Assembly: GCA_965237595.1 (NCBI GenBank)
Contig: CBDEFY010000007.1
Coordinates: forward strand, 620,001-684,000
Source: UBA9611 sp965237595
GTDB taxonomy: Bacteria; Chloroflexota; Dehalococcoidia; Lucifugimonadales; UBA3495
Reading direction: 5' to 3'
Length of the DNA stretch: 64,000 nucleotides
The notes beneath the pieces are model-generated. The model worked only from the letters and a program-made list of their open reading frames with translations. It was not told the origin of the DNA and ran no database searches. Shown piece after piece: positions 1 through 9,121 of the stretch. Made by a program: the position numbers and the translations under genes. The first letter of the stretch is position 1. The number at the start of each line of letters is the position of its first letter.

Positions 1-1
1 G

Positions 2-847
2 GACCAAGTGTTTGGGCTTTTGGACCAATACGGCGAGGACGCCAGAGTTATGGCCGGCGGCACCGCCCTGGTGCTGCAGATGAAGCAGCGCTTGGCCCAG
101 CCCTCCCACGTCGTCGGGCTGCGGCGGGTCGCCAGTCTCAACACCATCGAATCCACCTCCGAGGGCGTGAGGATCGGCGCCCTATGCACCCAGCGTCAGA
201 TAGAGAATAGCCCCGTTGTCGGCGGGGAGGTGCCCCTCCTGGCCGACACCTTCCGCAGGGTGGCGACACCCAGGATCCGGAACATGGCCACCATCGGCGG
301 CGGGCTGGTTAACGGTGACCCTAGTCAGGACCCGCCTCCAACCCTGATTGCCCTGGGAGCGTCCGCAGTGATAACCTCCAAAAAGGGAGACCGGGTCGTG
401 CCCGTGGAAGACCTGTTCATCGACTACTACGAGACCGACGTGCAGCCCGGCGAGGTGCTGACCAGCGTATTGGTCCCCCTGGCCCCCGCCGCCTCCGGCT
501 CCGTGTACCTGAAGTTCCTACCGCGCACCGCCGACGACTACGCCACCGTTTCCGTTGCGGCGGTGGTCTCCAGAGAACAAGACGGCTCCTGCAAAGACGC
601 CCGCATAGTCCTGGGATCGGTGGGTGTCACGCCGATAAGGGCCAAGCAGGCCGAAGACGCTCTGCGGGGGAAGCCGCTGACCGATGAGAACATCCGGGCG
701 GCCGCCGCATTGGTGAAAGACGAGGTTGACCCCCTGGAGGATTTCCGGGGTTCCGCTGAATACAAGACCGAGATGGCCGAGGTCTTCGCCCGCCGCGCCG
801 TGGAGCAGGCCATAGTGTCAATCCCATCTGGCCCGGCGGGAAGATAG
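2..847 (+). CDS. CoxM/CutM-like FAD-binding subunit of a molybdenum hydroxylase (5' partial)
   Basis: This is the medium, FAD-carrying subunit of the xanthine dehydrogenase/aerobic CO dehydrogenase family, which passes electrons from the Mo and Fe-S subunits to an acceptor. The FAD-domain signature AGGT lies near the start and TIGGGLVNGDPSQD about 80 residues later, followed by the C-terminal CO_deh_flav_C-type region. The frame is open to the window edge. Relatives carry about 20-25 residues before this point, so the true start lies upstream and the GTG at 8 is unlikely to be it. A CoxG-like gene follows 4 nt downstream. Whether the substrate is CO, a purine or another heterocycle cannot be told without the large subunit. 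Confidence 0.85.
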   Translation, partial: DQVFGLLDQYGEDARVMAGGTALVLQMKQRLAQPSHVVGLRRVASLNTIESTSEGVRIGALCTQRQIENSPVVGGEVPLLADTFRRVATPRIRNMATIGGGLVNGDPSQDPPPTLIALGASAVITSKKGDRVVPVEDLFIDYYETDVQPGEVLTSVLVPLAPAASGSVYLKFLPRTADDYATVSVAAVVSREQDGSCKDARIVLGSVGVTPIRAKQAEDALRGKPLTDENIRAAAALVKDEVDPLEDFRGSAEYKTEMAEVFARRAVEQAIVSIPSGPAGR

Positions 848-851
848 CCCA

Positions 852-1310
852 TTGAAGCTGGAGATTCGCTCCGTCGTGCCCGCAAGCCGTGATGCTACCT
901 GGGCACTCGTTATGGACATCCCCAAGGCCGCCTCCTGTATCCCCGGGATCAAAGAGGTCACCCCAGATGGCGCGGGCCGCTACCAGGCCGTCCTCCAGGC
1001 CAGGGTCGGGCCCATGGGCATGAACTTGAGTGGGACCATCACCGTTCTGTCCCAAGACGCCGAAACCGGGGAGGCCTCGTTCTTGGTCGAGGCCAACGAC
1101 CGGCGAGTCGGCGGCGGGGTCAAGACCAACTTGACCATGAAAGTTGCCGCACAGTCGCCCAACGAAACCGAACTGGAGATTGTGAGCGACACCACCTTCT
1201 TGGGCCGCCTTGGCGAATTGGGGCAGCCCATCATCCGCAGGAAGGCCCGCAACACCTTGGAAGAGTTCTCCCGGAACCTGAGCAAATTGCTGGAATCGCA
1301 GTCCGGCTAG
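852..1310 (+). CDS. CoxG-like SRPBCC protein (CO dehydrogenase subunit G family)
   Basis: This 152-aa protein belongs to the SRPBCC/CoxG family, whose members help tether or assemble Mo-hydroxylase complexes. It shows the family opening (VPASRDATWALVMDIPKAASCIPG) and a C-terminal helix ending in an NTLEEFSRNLSKLL-type stretch. The start is TTG, 4 nt after the FAD-subunit stop, so the two genes are almost certainly co-transcribed. It lacks the C-terminal membrane anchor some CoxG proteins have. The family call is good; the exact role is inferred from the neighbour. Confidence 0.8.
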   Translation: MKLEIRSVVPASRDATWALVMDIPKAASCIPGIKEVTPDGAGRYQAVLQARVGPMGMNLSGTITVLSQDAETGEASFLVEANDRRVGGGVKTNLTMKVAAQSPNETELEIVSDTTFLGRLGELGQPIIRRKARNTLEEFSRNLSKLLESQSG

Positions 1311-1343
1311 CCACGCAGTGGCCGCGCCGGGGGTCCGGTTCCG

Positions 1344-1373
1344 TTGACACTGAAATTCAATGGTTCCTATACT
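1344..1373 (+). promoter_or_regulatory. sigma70-type promoter upstream of glmS
   Basis: A perfect TTGACA -35 box (1344-1349) is followed by an 18-bp spacer and TATACT (1368-1373). Transcription would start near 1380, giving a leader of about 87 nt before glmS. I see no glmS-ribozyme core in that leader. Confidence 0.6.
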
Positions 1374-1466
1374 AGCTGATAACGCTTTTCGATTTTCAAT
1401 GGGGTTTCGTGGCGCGAACCATCTCAATCCTGGGGCTCAGCGCATTCAGCGGGGCCGGGAGGGCCT

Positions 1467-3329
1467 GTGTGCGGCATAGTCGGATATGTTGGGGGACAAG
1501 AAGCCTGGCCCATCATATATGAGGGGCTGAGGCGGCTTGAGTACCGGGGCTATGACAGCGCCGGTATCGCCATCGTCGACCCCCACGGCGACATTCACCT
1601 GCGAAAGACCGTTGGCAAGGTCAACGGCCTGCACGGACGTAGCGGCAAACCCCACCCCACCGGCACCGTGGGCCTGGGTCACACCCGCTGGGCCACCCAC
1701 GGCCGTGCCTCTCACGAGAACGCCCACCCCCATACCGACTGTAAGCAGCGTATCGCCGTGGTCCACAACGGCATCGTCGAGAACTATCTCGATTTGAAGC
1801 GTCAGTTGGTGGACGGCGGCCATGTTTTTGAATCGGAGACCGACACCGAAGTGCTCACCCATCTGGTTGAAGAGGGTATGGACCACGGCCTGAGCTTCCA
1901 GGAAGCGTTCAGGCGCATGGGCGGCATGGTCAAGGGATCACAAGCCATATCCGCCACCCTGCGGGGGGATTCGGCCGAGATTTGCGCTCTCCGCCTGGGC
2001 CACGCCGGCGGCATCGTGGTGGCCCACCACGATGGCCAGGCGATTATCGGCAGCGACCTACCCGCGCTGTTACCCCTCCTTCACACCAAGTCCAATACGG
2101 GCCAGGTCGGGTTCTTGGAGACCGGAGAGATGGTAGTGGTTACCCGTGACGGGGTCGAGTACCAAGACCTGGAAGGGAACCACATCGACAAGCAGCCTCG
2201 CATGGTCTCCCAGGAAGAAGTGCTGGTGGACAAAGCGGGATACCAGCATTTCATGATGAAAGAGATCATGGAGCAGCCCCAGGCGGTGGCCAGCGCCATG
2301 CGAGAACGGGTCGATTTTGAGACCCGGCGGGTGGACCTGCCCGACTTTCCCCTGTCAGCCCAAGAGATAGCCGAACTGGACCGGGTGGTGCTAATCGGTT
2401 GCGGCACCAGCCTCCACTCCGCCCAGGTGGGCCGTCACCTGGTGGAGCGCTACAGCGGGCTGCCTGCCGAGGCGGAGAGCGCTTCAGAGTTCCGCTACCG
2501 CGACCCCTACATCGGCCCCCGCACACTTGTGGTGTCCATCGGTCAGTCTGGCGAGACGGCTGACACCGTCGCCGCCATGCAGATGGTCAAAGACAAAGGG
2601 GCAAGGCTGGTTACAATCTGCAACGCTGAGGGAAGCCAGGCGTCTCGCATCGCCGAAGGCACCCTCTACATGCGGGCCGGCATCGAGATTGGCGTCGCCA
2701 GCACCAAGACCTTCGCGGCTTCGTTGACCATCTTGAACCTCTTGGCCATCTTCTTGGGCCAATCCAGGGGCGTTTTGGACATCGCCAGGACCCAAGAACT
2801 GGTGGACGGCCTGACCCAGGCCCCAAGATTGATGGGTGACTTGCTGGCCGACGCTGCCGTATACCGGCACCTGGCCCAGGAATACCAGGGCTACGATAAT
2901 TTCTTGTTCTTGGGCCGGGGGATGAACGCTGCCATCGCCTCCGAGGGTGCATTGAAGCTTAAAGAAATCAGTTACATCCACGCGGAGGGTTATCCGGCAG
3001 GGGAGATGAAGCACGGGCCCATCGCCCTAATCGACAATGCCATGGTCACCGTCGCGTTGGCGCCCAAGGACTCGCTTTACAGCAAGGTCGTGAGCAATGT
3101 GAAAGAGGTCAAAGCCCGGGACGGCCACGTCCTTGCCGTGCTGACTGAGGGAGACACTGAGTTGGCGGCCGACGTGGACCATGCGCTGTACATCCCGGAT
3201 GCCCCCGAGCACCTGATTCCCCTCCTCACCACGGTGCCGATGCAACTGCTGGCCTACCACATCGCCCTGCTGCGGGACCGAGACGTGGACCAGCCCCGGA
3301 ACCTGGCCAAGTCCGTCACCGTCGAGTAG
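1467..3329 (+). CDS. glmS: Glutamine-fructose-6-phosphate aminotransferase (isomerizing)
   Basis: It makes glucosamine-6-phosphate from fructose-6-phosphate and glutamine, the first step of UDP-GlcNAc and peptidoglycan synthesis. The GTG start gives MCGIVGY, placing the N-terminal nucleophile cysteine at position 2 after Met removal. The glutaminase domain covers about 1-220 (HTRWATHG and HNGIVEN motifs). Two SIS isomerase domains follow (GCGTSLHS, SIGQSGETADT, STKTFAA), and the C-terminus ends KSVTVE as usual. At 620 aa it is full length. A strong promoter precedes it and it appears monocistronic. Confidence 0.97.
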   Translation: MCGIVGYVGGQEAWPIIYEGLRRLEYRGYDSAGIAIVDPHGDIHLRKTVGKVNGLHGRSGKPHPTGTVGLGHTRWATHGRASHENAHPHTDCKQRIAVVHNGIVENYLDLKRQLVDGGHVFESETDTEVLTHLVEEGMDHGLSFQEAFRRMGGMVKGSQAISATLRGDSAEICALRLGHAGGIVVAHHDGQAIIGSDLPALLPLLHTKSNTGQVGFLETGEMVVVTRDGVEYQDLEGNHIDKQPRMVSQEEVLVDKAGYQHFMMKEIMEQPQAVASAMRERVDFETRRVDLPDFPLSAQEIAELDRVVLIGCGTSLHSAQVGRHLVERYSGLPAEAESASEFRYRDPYIGPRTLVVSIGQSGETADTVAAMQMVKDKGARLVTICNAEGSQASRIAEGTLYMRAGIEIGVASTKTFAASLTILNLLAIFLGQSRGVLDIARTQELVDGLTQAPRLMGDLLADAAVYRHLAQEYQGYDNFLFLGRGMNAAIASEGALKLKEISYIHAEGYPAGEMKHGPIALIDNAMVTVALAPKDSLYSKVVSNVKEVKARDGHVLAVLTEGDTELAADVDHALYIPDAPEHLIPLLTTVPMQLLAYHIALLRDRDVDQPRNLAKSVTVE

Positions 3330-3595
3330 GGCCGCCGCTTCCCCCTGTTTCCCTTCTTCAACGGGCATCTACCGGGACCATCCACTATCTCAATTTCGAA
3401 ACCATACCCACCGATTTCGCCGTAATTTGAGCGCTTCTACCACGTTGGCGTTATGTCATGTCCGAAATCAAGCAGCATCTGCTGGTTAAGGGATTGCAGT
3501 TATGACGCCGGGGTGTAATCATATTAATTATCGCAGGCATGCAATTTTCCCGTCTTATTTCATCCTTAGAATGCCCGGATAAGGACTACCGGTAG

Positions 3596-4888
3596 ATGTT
3601 TTCCAAGCTTGATCACCCGGCAGTCTCCTACGAGGACTACCGCCCATGGCTTAACCCCAAGCTGGCCGAGGACCTGGCTACCCTTGCGGACGAGATGGGC
3701 CAACTGCGGGTGTTGCATCTAAACAGTACCGCCACGGGCGGCGGGGTCGCCGAGATCTTGCAGTCTATGGTGCCCCTCAGCAATTCTCTGGGCATAGAAA
3801 CCCAACGAATCGTCATTAACCCCAATTCGCAGGAATTCTTCAAGGTCACCAAGAAGATCCACAACATGCTCCAGGGTGCTCAGGGTGTACTCTCCCCAGA
3901 GGAGTTGGACGTCTACTTTGGCTGCATCCAGAGAGTGGCCGACGACATGCGAAAAAAGGGCCTATCGGCCGACGTGTGGTTCGTGCACGACCCTCAATTG
4001 CTTCCCCTGGCCAGACTGCTGCCAAGGAAAGACGGTGAGACCTGGATCTGGATCTGCCACATCGACCTCACCACGCCCAACAGGTCGGTGGTGAACACCC
4101 TGATGCCCTTGACTCAGGACTACGACCAATTAATCTTTTCGCAGACGGCCTATGTGCCCGAAAGCCTGGGAGACAGGGTCCCGGTGGTCATAGCACCTCC
4201 GGCCATCGACCCGCTTACGCTTAAGAACATCGCCATGGACTTGCCCCAAGCCCAAAAATTGGTTCGCTCCATGGGCATCGACACCGCCCGCCCGCTGATA
4301 GCTCAGGTCTCGCGCTTCGACCTGTGGAAAGACCCTTTGGGCGTGGTCGACGCCTACCGCATCGCCAGGGAGTCGGTGCCGGGCCTGCAACTGGCCTTAT
4401 TGGGCCTGAGCCAAGCGACTGACGACCCTGAGGCTGTGGAAGTCTTAAAGACGGTAGCCGAACATGCTGGCGGAGACCCGGACATCCACATGTACATCGA
4501 GACCAGCAAGTTACCGGCCTCGGTGGATGAGGTGGTCAACGCCATCCAAGTGGTCTCTCAGGTCCTGATTCAGAAATCCACCAGGGAAGGATTTGGCCTC
4601 ACCGTCACGGAAGGCATGTGGAAGGGCAAACCGGTCATCGGCGGGGACGCCGGCGGCATGCGGGCCCAGATAAACGACGGGGTCAGCGGTTTCCTGGTGT
4701 CTTCCCCAGAGCAATGCGCCCAGAGATTGGTGGAGTTGCTCCACGACGAGGCTCTCAGGACCCGTATGGGAGAAGCAGCCAAAGAGAGCGTGCGCCAACG
4801 GTTCCTGATGCCCCGGCTGGCATTGGACTACCTGCGCACCGCCAGGGCCAGTGTGAACGGCCGCATACCGGCCTCGAGCGGCGACTAG
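3596..4888 (+). CDS. treT: GT4 glycosyltransferase, trehalose synthase TreT-like
   Basis: This 430-aa GT-B glycosyltransferase has the N-terminal HLNSTATGGGVAEIL motif (residues 41-55) characteristic of TreT/trehalose phosphorylase-like enzymes, which join NDP-glucose and glucose to form trehalose. A C-terminal nucleotide-sugar site carries the EGFGLTVTE signature. The ATG start lies after a 266-nt leader in which I find no convincing promoter. No otsA, otsB or treZ is nearby, so this may be the only trehalose route visible here. Trehalose-related function is likely; the direction of the reaction is not shown by sequence. Confidence 0.82.
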   Translation: MFSKLDHPAVSYEDYRPWLNPKLAEDLATLADEMGQLRVLHLNSTATGGGVAEILQSMVPLSNSLGIETQRIVINPNSQEFFKVTKKIHNMLQGAQGVLSPEELDVYFGCIQRVADDMRKKGLSADVWFVHDPQLLPLARLLPRKDGETWIWICHIDLTTPNRSVVNTLMPLTQDYDQLIFSQTAYVPESLGDRVPVVIAPPAIDPLTLKNIAMDLPQAQKLVRSMGIDTARPLIAQVSRFDLWKDPLGVVDAYRIARESVPGLQLALLGLSQATDDPEAVEVLKTVAEHAGGDPDIHMYIETSKLPASVDEVVNAIQVVSQVLIQKSTREGFGLTVTEGMWKGKPVIGGDAGGMRAQINDGVSGFLVSSPEQCAQRLVELLHDEALRTRMGEAAKESVRQRFLMPRLALDYLRTARASVNGRIPASSGD

Positions 4889-4999
4889 GCCTCCGCTCCC
4901 TGCCGCCAGACTCGTCCGGCCGGTCATTCTCCCATTCCCCTTGCAGCGATCTAAGCCCCTGCGCCCTTACGTGCCCACTTGGGTTGCCGCTGACCTGAG

Positions 5000-5028
5000 T
5001 TGCTGCTGATTTGATGTTAGAGTAGAGT
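5000..5028 (+). promoter_or_regulatory. Possible promoter for the thrB-aspartokinase operon
   Basis: TTGCTG (5000-5005) and TAGAGT (5023-5028) are separated by 17 bp, 86 nt upstream of thrB. The match is moderate. The same -10 hexamer recurs in the infC promoter candidate at 60330. Confidence 0.35.
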
Positions 5029-5113
5029 CTAATCTGCGGTCCCTGCCTGCGTTGAATTCGCGCGGCTTGGACGGCCATAATCTCGGAAGCCCGTTCGGCA
5101 AGTAAGTTTTGGG

Positions 5114-6037
5114 ATGAGTCTAGTCCGCGTCAAAGCCCCCGCCACCGCCGCCAACATGGGCCCTGGATATGATTGTCTGGGCCTGGCTCTCGACGTTTGG
5201 AATACCCTTGAGGTAGAGACTCTAAACGGCGGAGAGCCGGTGGTTGAAGTCATCGGCGAGGGCGCCGGTGAGCTTGGAACGGGGCGAGATAACCTGGTCC
5301 ACCGGTCTATGGAATTCTTGTTCAACGAAGCCGGTCAGGACATGCCTGTTGTCCGTATCCGATGCGAGAACGACATTCCCTTGGCCCGAGGCATGGGCAG
5401 CAGTGCCGCGGCCATCGCCGGGGGACTGGTGGCGGCCAACGCCATCTCCTCCCAGGATTTCACGGCTAACGACCTGCTGGAGATGGCTGCAACCATCGAA
5501 GGGCACCCCGATAACGTTGCCGCCGCAGTCATGGGCGGAATGCAATTGGTCATCTCGGACAGCGCCGATGATGGCCGGCGGATCTACACCGTCCCGGTTA
5601 GTGTTCCGCCAGAGTTGCACGCGGTGGTCTTCGTACCCGACGTTAGAATCGCTACGGAGGACGCACGAGCCGTTCTTCCAGAAAAGATATTGGTGGCCGA
5701 CGCGGTCCATAACATGGGCCGTGTCGGGCTTCTGGTAGCCAGTATGGCCACCAACCACCCTGAGTATCTGACCATGGCCACCCAGGACCGGCTGCACCAA
5801 CCCTACCGTCAATCGCTGTTTCCGGCGATGAAAGTAATCTTCAAGGCCGCCTTGGACGCTGGCGCATTGGGGGTTTTTCTATCCGGCAGCGGTTCCGCTG
5901 TGTTGGCCTTGACCCAGGGCCGGGAGATGACTGTGGCCTATGAGATGGCTGAGGCGGCCCGCCAGGCCAGCGTCGAGGGCAATGTCCGCGTCACTCAGCC
6001 CACGGTGCGCGGCACCCACCTCATCGCCCAAGAATAA
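5114..6037 (+). CDS. thrB: Homoserine kinase
   Basis: It phosphorylates homoserine for threonine synthesis. This is a GHMP-family kinase of 307 aa, the usual length. The N-terminal ATAANMGPGYDCLGLALD segment is diagnostic of ThrB, the phosphate-binding loop PLARGMGSSAA lies at about 89-99, and a C-terminal GVFLSGSGSAVLAL glycine motif is present. Aspartokinase follows after 10 nt, forming a two-gene aspartate-family operon. Confidence 0.95.
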   Translation: MSLVRVKAPATAANMGPGYDCLGLALDVWNTLEVETLNGGEPVVEVIGEGAGELGTGRDNLVHRSMEFLFNEAGQDMPVVRIRCENDIPLARGMGSSAAAIAGGLVAANAISSQDFTANDLLEMAATIEGHPDNVAAAVMGGMQLVISDSADDGRRIYTVPVSVPPELHAVVFVPDVRIATEDARAVLPEKILVADAVHNMGRVGLLVASMATNHPEYLTMATQDRLHQPYRQSLFPAMKVIFKAALDAGALGVFLSGSGSAVLALTQGREMTVAYEMAEAARQASVEGNVRVTQPTVRGTHLIAQE

Positions 6038-6047
6038 ACCAGACGCC

Positions 6048-7274
6048 ATGCCACTCTTAGTCCACAAATACGGCGGGTCATCGATGGCCGACGCCGGGAA
6101 GATTCAGAACGTGGCCCGCCGCATCGCCGAAGTGAGGAAGAACGGTACGGGTGTGGTGGCGGTGGTTTCTGCCATGGGCGACACCACCGACAATCTGATT
6201 GACCTGGCCCATTCTGTCTCCAGCCAGCCCCATCCCAGGGAGTTGGACCTGCTGCTCTCTACCGGCGAGTTGGTGTCGTGCACACTGTTGACTATGGCCC
6301 TTGGAGACCTGGGACAGGAAGCGGTGAGCCTCACCGGTTTCCAGGCGGGGATCCACACCGACACCAGCCACGGCCGGGCCCGGATACACCGGGTGGACAC
6401 AGCCCGGATGCAAAAAGAGTTGGAAGAGGGCCGCATCGTCGTGGTGGCGGGATTTCAAGGGATAACAGAAGATGAAGATATCACCACACTGGGCCGGGGC
6501 GGCTCCGACACCACGGCGGTGGCCCTGGCTGCGGCACTGGAAGCCGACCGGTGCGAGATATACACCGACGTTGACGGCATCTACACCGCCGACCCTAAGG
6601 TTGTCCCAGAGGCTCGCAAGCTGGATGAGATCGGCTACGAAGAGATGCTGGAGCTGGCCAGCTACGGGGCCAAGATGCACCTGCGGTCCGTCGAACTGGG
6701 CGTGGTTTACCAAGTTCCGATATACGTGGCTTCCAGCTTCAATCACACTCCAGGAACCCTGATACACGGCAAGGCGGACAAGCGACAGATGGAAGACAGA
6801 ATCAAAGTAACGGGTATAGCCTGCACCACCAACGTGGCCAAGATTACCGTGCGAAGTGTTCCGGACCGGCCCGGTGTAGCCGCTGCATTATTTGAACCAT
6901 TGGCCCAGGCGGGAATCAGCGTGGACACCATCGTCCAGAACACCAGCGTGGACCGCACCACAGACATCAGCTTCACGGTCAGCGGGACCGATTTGAAGAT
7001 CGCCCTGGCCAAGGTCGAGGAACTAACCAAGGAGATCGGCGCCGCCGGCCTGGTCGGCGAGACCAACCTGGCGGCGGTGAGCGTGGTAGGGTCAGGGATG
7101 CAAAACACGCCGGGTTATGCCTCGAGAATGTTCCGGGTGCTGGCCGACGGGAATGTCAACATAGACATGATTACCACCTCGGAGATCCGCATCTCCTGCA
7201 TCATCAGGGAAGAGCAGGCCCAAGAAGCGGTGAGGCTTCTGCACCGGGGGTTCCAGTTGGACGAACCCGAATAG
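6048..7274 (+). CDS. lysC: Aspartate kinase
   Basis: It catalyses the first step of the aspartate family (Lys, Thr, Met). The ATG at 6048 gives 408 aa starting MPLLVHKYGGSSM, with the kinase KYGGSS motif at 7-12. Extending upstream would run into thrB and add non-homologous sequence. The kinase core ends near residue 250, and two ACT domains follow, the usual allosteric site for lysine and/or threonine. There is no fused homoserine dehydrogenase. It sits 10 nt after thrB and shares its promoter. Confidence 0.95.
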   Translation: MPLLVHKYGGSSMADAGKIQNVARRIAEVRKNGTGVVAVVSAMGDTTDNLIDLAHSVSSQPHPRELDLLLSTGELVSCTLLTMALGDLGQEAVSLTGFQAGIHTDTSHGRARIHRVDTARMQKELEEGRIVVVAGFQGITEDEDITTLGRGGSDTTAVALAAALEADRCEIYTDVDGIYTADPKVVPEARKLDEIGYEEMLELASYGAKMHLRSVELGVVYQVPIYVASSFNHTPGTLIHGKADKRQMEDRIKVTGIACTTNVAKITVRSVPDRPGVAAALFEPLAQAGISVDTIVQNTSVDRTTDISFTVSGTDLKIALAKVEELTKEIGAAGLVGETNLAAVSVVGSGMQNTPGYASRMFRVLADGNVNIDMITTSEIRISCIIREEQAQEAVRLLHRGFQLDEPE

Positions 7275-7328
7275 CCCGGCCCGTCATTCTTTCCGTCCTC
7301 CGCCCTAAACCGATAGGGAGTAGGCCCC

Positions 7329-8045
7329 TTGCCTCAGCCATTTCTATCAGTCGTGATTCCCACCTTCAACGAAGAATCGCGAATCTCCGGTACCCTTTCC
7401 CTGGTGGTCGAGTACCTTGCGTCCCAGGACTACGAATGGGAGATTGTAGTGGCTGACGACGGCAGTCAGGACCGCACCGCTCAATTCGCGGGCCGGGTCA
7501 TCGTGGAACAACCCAACGTTCGTATCCTGCGTCTGCCCCATCGGGGCAAGGGTTGGGCGGTGAAAAACGGCATGCTGGCGGCCCAGGGTGAATACCGCTT
7601 ACTCTGCGATGCCGACCTATCGGTCCCCATTGCCCAGGTGGAGCGCCTTTTGCCTCCTCTGGGATCGGGCACCGATATCGTTTTGGGCTCGCGGGAGGCT
7701 CCCGGCGCCGCCCGGATCGGTGAACCGGCCCGGCGCCATCTCATGGGCCGGGTCTTCAACCTTCTGGTGAGCCGCCTGGCAGTGCCTGGCGTGGCCGACA
7801 CTCAGTGCGGGTTCAAGTGTTTCCGAGGAGAGGCAGCCAAGGACCTATTCCAGCGGCAGACCATGGATGGGTTCTCTTTTGACGTTGAAGTACTGTTTCT
7901 GGCCCGCAAGCGGGGGCTGACGTTCTCCGAGATTGGTGTGGACTGGTATTACCGGTCCCAGAGCAAAGTGCGGCCCGTCAGCGATTCGTTGACCATGACC
8001 CTTGACCTGCTCAAGATTCGCTGGCGGCACCGTAATCAGTCATAG
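7329..8045 (+). CDS. GT2 glycosyltransferase, dolichyl/polyprenyl-phosphate glucosyltransferase type
   Basis: This 238-aa GT-A enzyme opens with SVVIPTFNEESRI and has the nucleotide-sugar motif ADDGS (42-46) and a catalytic DADLS segment. The arrangement matches DPG-synthase-like transferases that load a sugar onto a polyprenyl phosphate at the membrane. No transmembrane segment is obvious. The TTG start follows a GGGAGTAGG ribosome-binding site. The sugar and acceptor cannot be read from the sequence. Confidence 0.8.
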   Translation: MPQPFLSVVIPTFNEESRISGTLSLVVEYLASQDYEWEIVVADDGSQDRTAQFAGRVIVEQPNVRILRLPHRGKGWAVKNGMLAAQGEYRLLCDADLSVPIAQVERLLPPLGSGTDIVLGSREAPGAARIGEPARRHLMGRVFNLLVSRLAVPGVADTQCGFKCFRGEAAKDLFQRQTMDGFSFDVEVLFLARKRGLTFSEIGVDWYYRSQSKVRPVSDSLTMTLDLLKIRWRHRNQS

Positions 8046-8340
8046 TTCTACCTTTGAATTTATGTCGAAGAGCCGTCTGCGAACCCCCTGGTGCTCTCCT
8101 CGCTTCAAGACCTTCGGGTTGAAGCCGGTTGGAATTTTCGTATTTTCGGTGTTTTAAGGCTTGACCTTTGGCAACCCGATAGTGTAGCTACTAGGTAGAC
8201 TATAGGCATAACGCGAGTCTGAGTGAGGCATGGGCCGGCGGCTCGAAAAATGAGTCCAGCGGTCCTTAACATCTAGTTATAATCAAATGCTTGGCGGACC
8301 GTGACGTGGTCCCTCCAAGCGGGTCCGGACAGGAGACGGG
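8046..8340. other. Non-coding gap upstream of the TPR gene
   Basis: This 295-nt stretch has no credible gene. A consensus TATAAT lies at 8278-8283, about 60 nt before the TPR start, but no good -35 box sits at the right distance. A TTGACC at about 8161 lacks a matching -10. Confidence 0.4.
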
Positions 8341-9074
8341 ATGGATTCGGAAGCTATACGGACACCCGGCAGCATCAGGTTGAAGCGAGACCTGGGCCGA
8401 GATGCGGTGAACCTCGCCCTTCAAGGGGAGTGGGAGCGCGCGACCGAGGTTAACAAAGCCATCTTGGAGTTGTTTCCTGACGACGTTGAGGCCATGAACC
8501 GCCTGGTAAAGGCGCTAATCGAGTTGGGCAGCTACGTGGATGCCGGGCCCGGCTGGAACAGTTGGTCGCCAATCCCAACCTCGCTAAACAGACCAAGAAA
8601 TCCGCCGGGGCGCCGCAGATATTCATCGAAGAGAGCGGCAAATCCGGCACTACCGTCCTGCGGAACACGGCGGGAAACAGGGCCGTGGTTCACGTTTCGC
8701 CCAGCGATGAGCTTGTCTTGTCTTCGGACAAGAATACGGTAACTGTGCGGACATTGGACGGGCAGATACTCGGTCAGGTGGAGCCCAAGTTAGGCAAGAG
8801 GCTGACCCGCTTGATGGAGGGTGGGAACAAATACACCGCCGCCGTGGTGGCGGTAAACGAAGATCGAGTCTCCGTCATCATTAGGGAGACCTTCAAACAC
8901 CGCAGCCTTCGGAACATCTGCTCCTTCCCATCCAGGGTCAAAGAAGAAGACCGGGTGTACCTGAACGAAACAGTGGCCCGGTTCCTGCGGAAAGAGGACG
9001 TGGACGAAGATGACGAAGAAGAGAACATCATCGTCGAAGATGAGATGGACACCGGCTGGTCTGAAAACGAGTAA
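8341..9074 (+). pseudogene. TPR-type protein with acidic tail, interrupted by a -1 frameshift
   Basis: The ATG at 8341 follows an AGGAGACGGG site. The first about 68 codons are a tetratricopeptide-like helical hairpin (LALQGEWERATEVNKAILEL, then FPDDVEAMNRLVKALIELG). At about 8544 the homologous sequence moves to the -1 frame (ARLEQLVANPNLAKQ) and runs to 9074, ending in a strongly acidic tail rich in Asp/Glu. Re-reading one base restores a protein of about 244 aa. The shift lies in a GGGCCCGG run, so a lost base (mutation or assembly error) is likeliest. Similar short TPR proteins occur in Chloroflexi; the function is unknown. Confidence 0.65.
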
Positions 9075-9121
9075 TCCCGCCCCACCGTCGACCGGTCTTA
9101 TCAATCCCCGGCGCTCCTGGT

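Noticed and set aside
627..1427. 266-codon minus-strand frame across the CoxM/CoxG genes
   Set aside because: Opposite two recognisable genes; Pro/Gly/Arg-rich with no motif.
1380..1466. glmS ribozyme in the leader
   Set aside because: The leader is only about 87 nt and lacks the conserved cleavage-site and core sequences.
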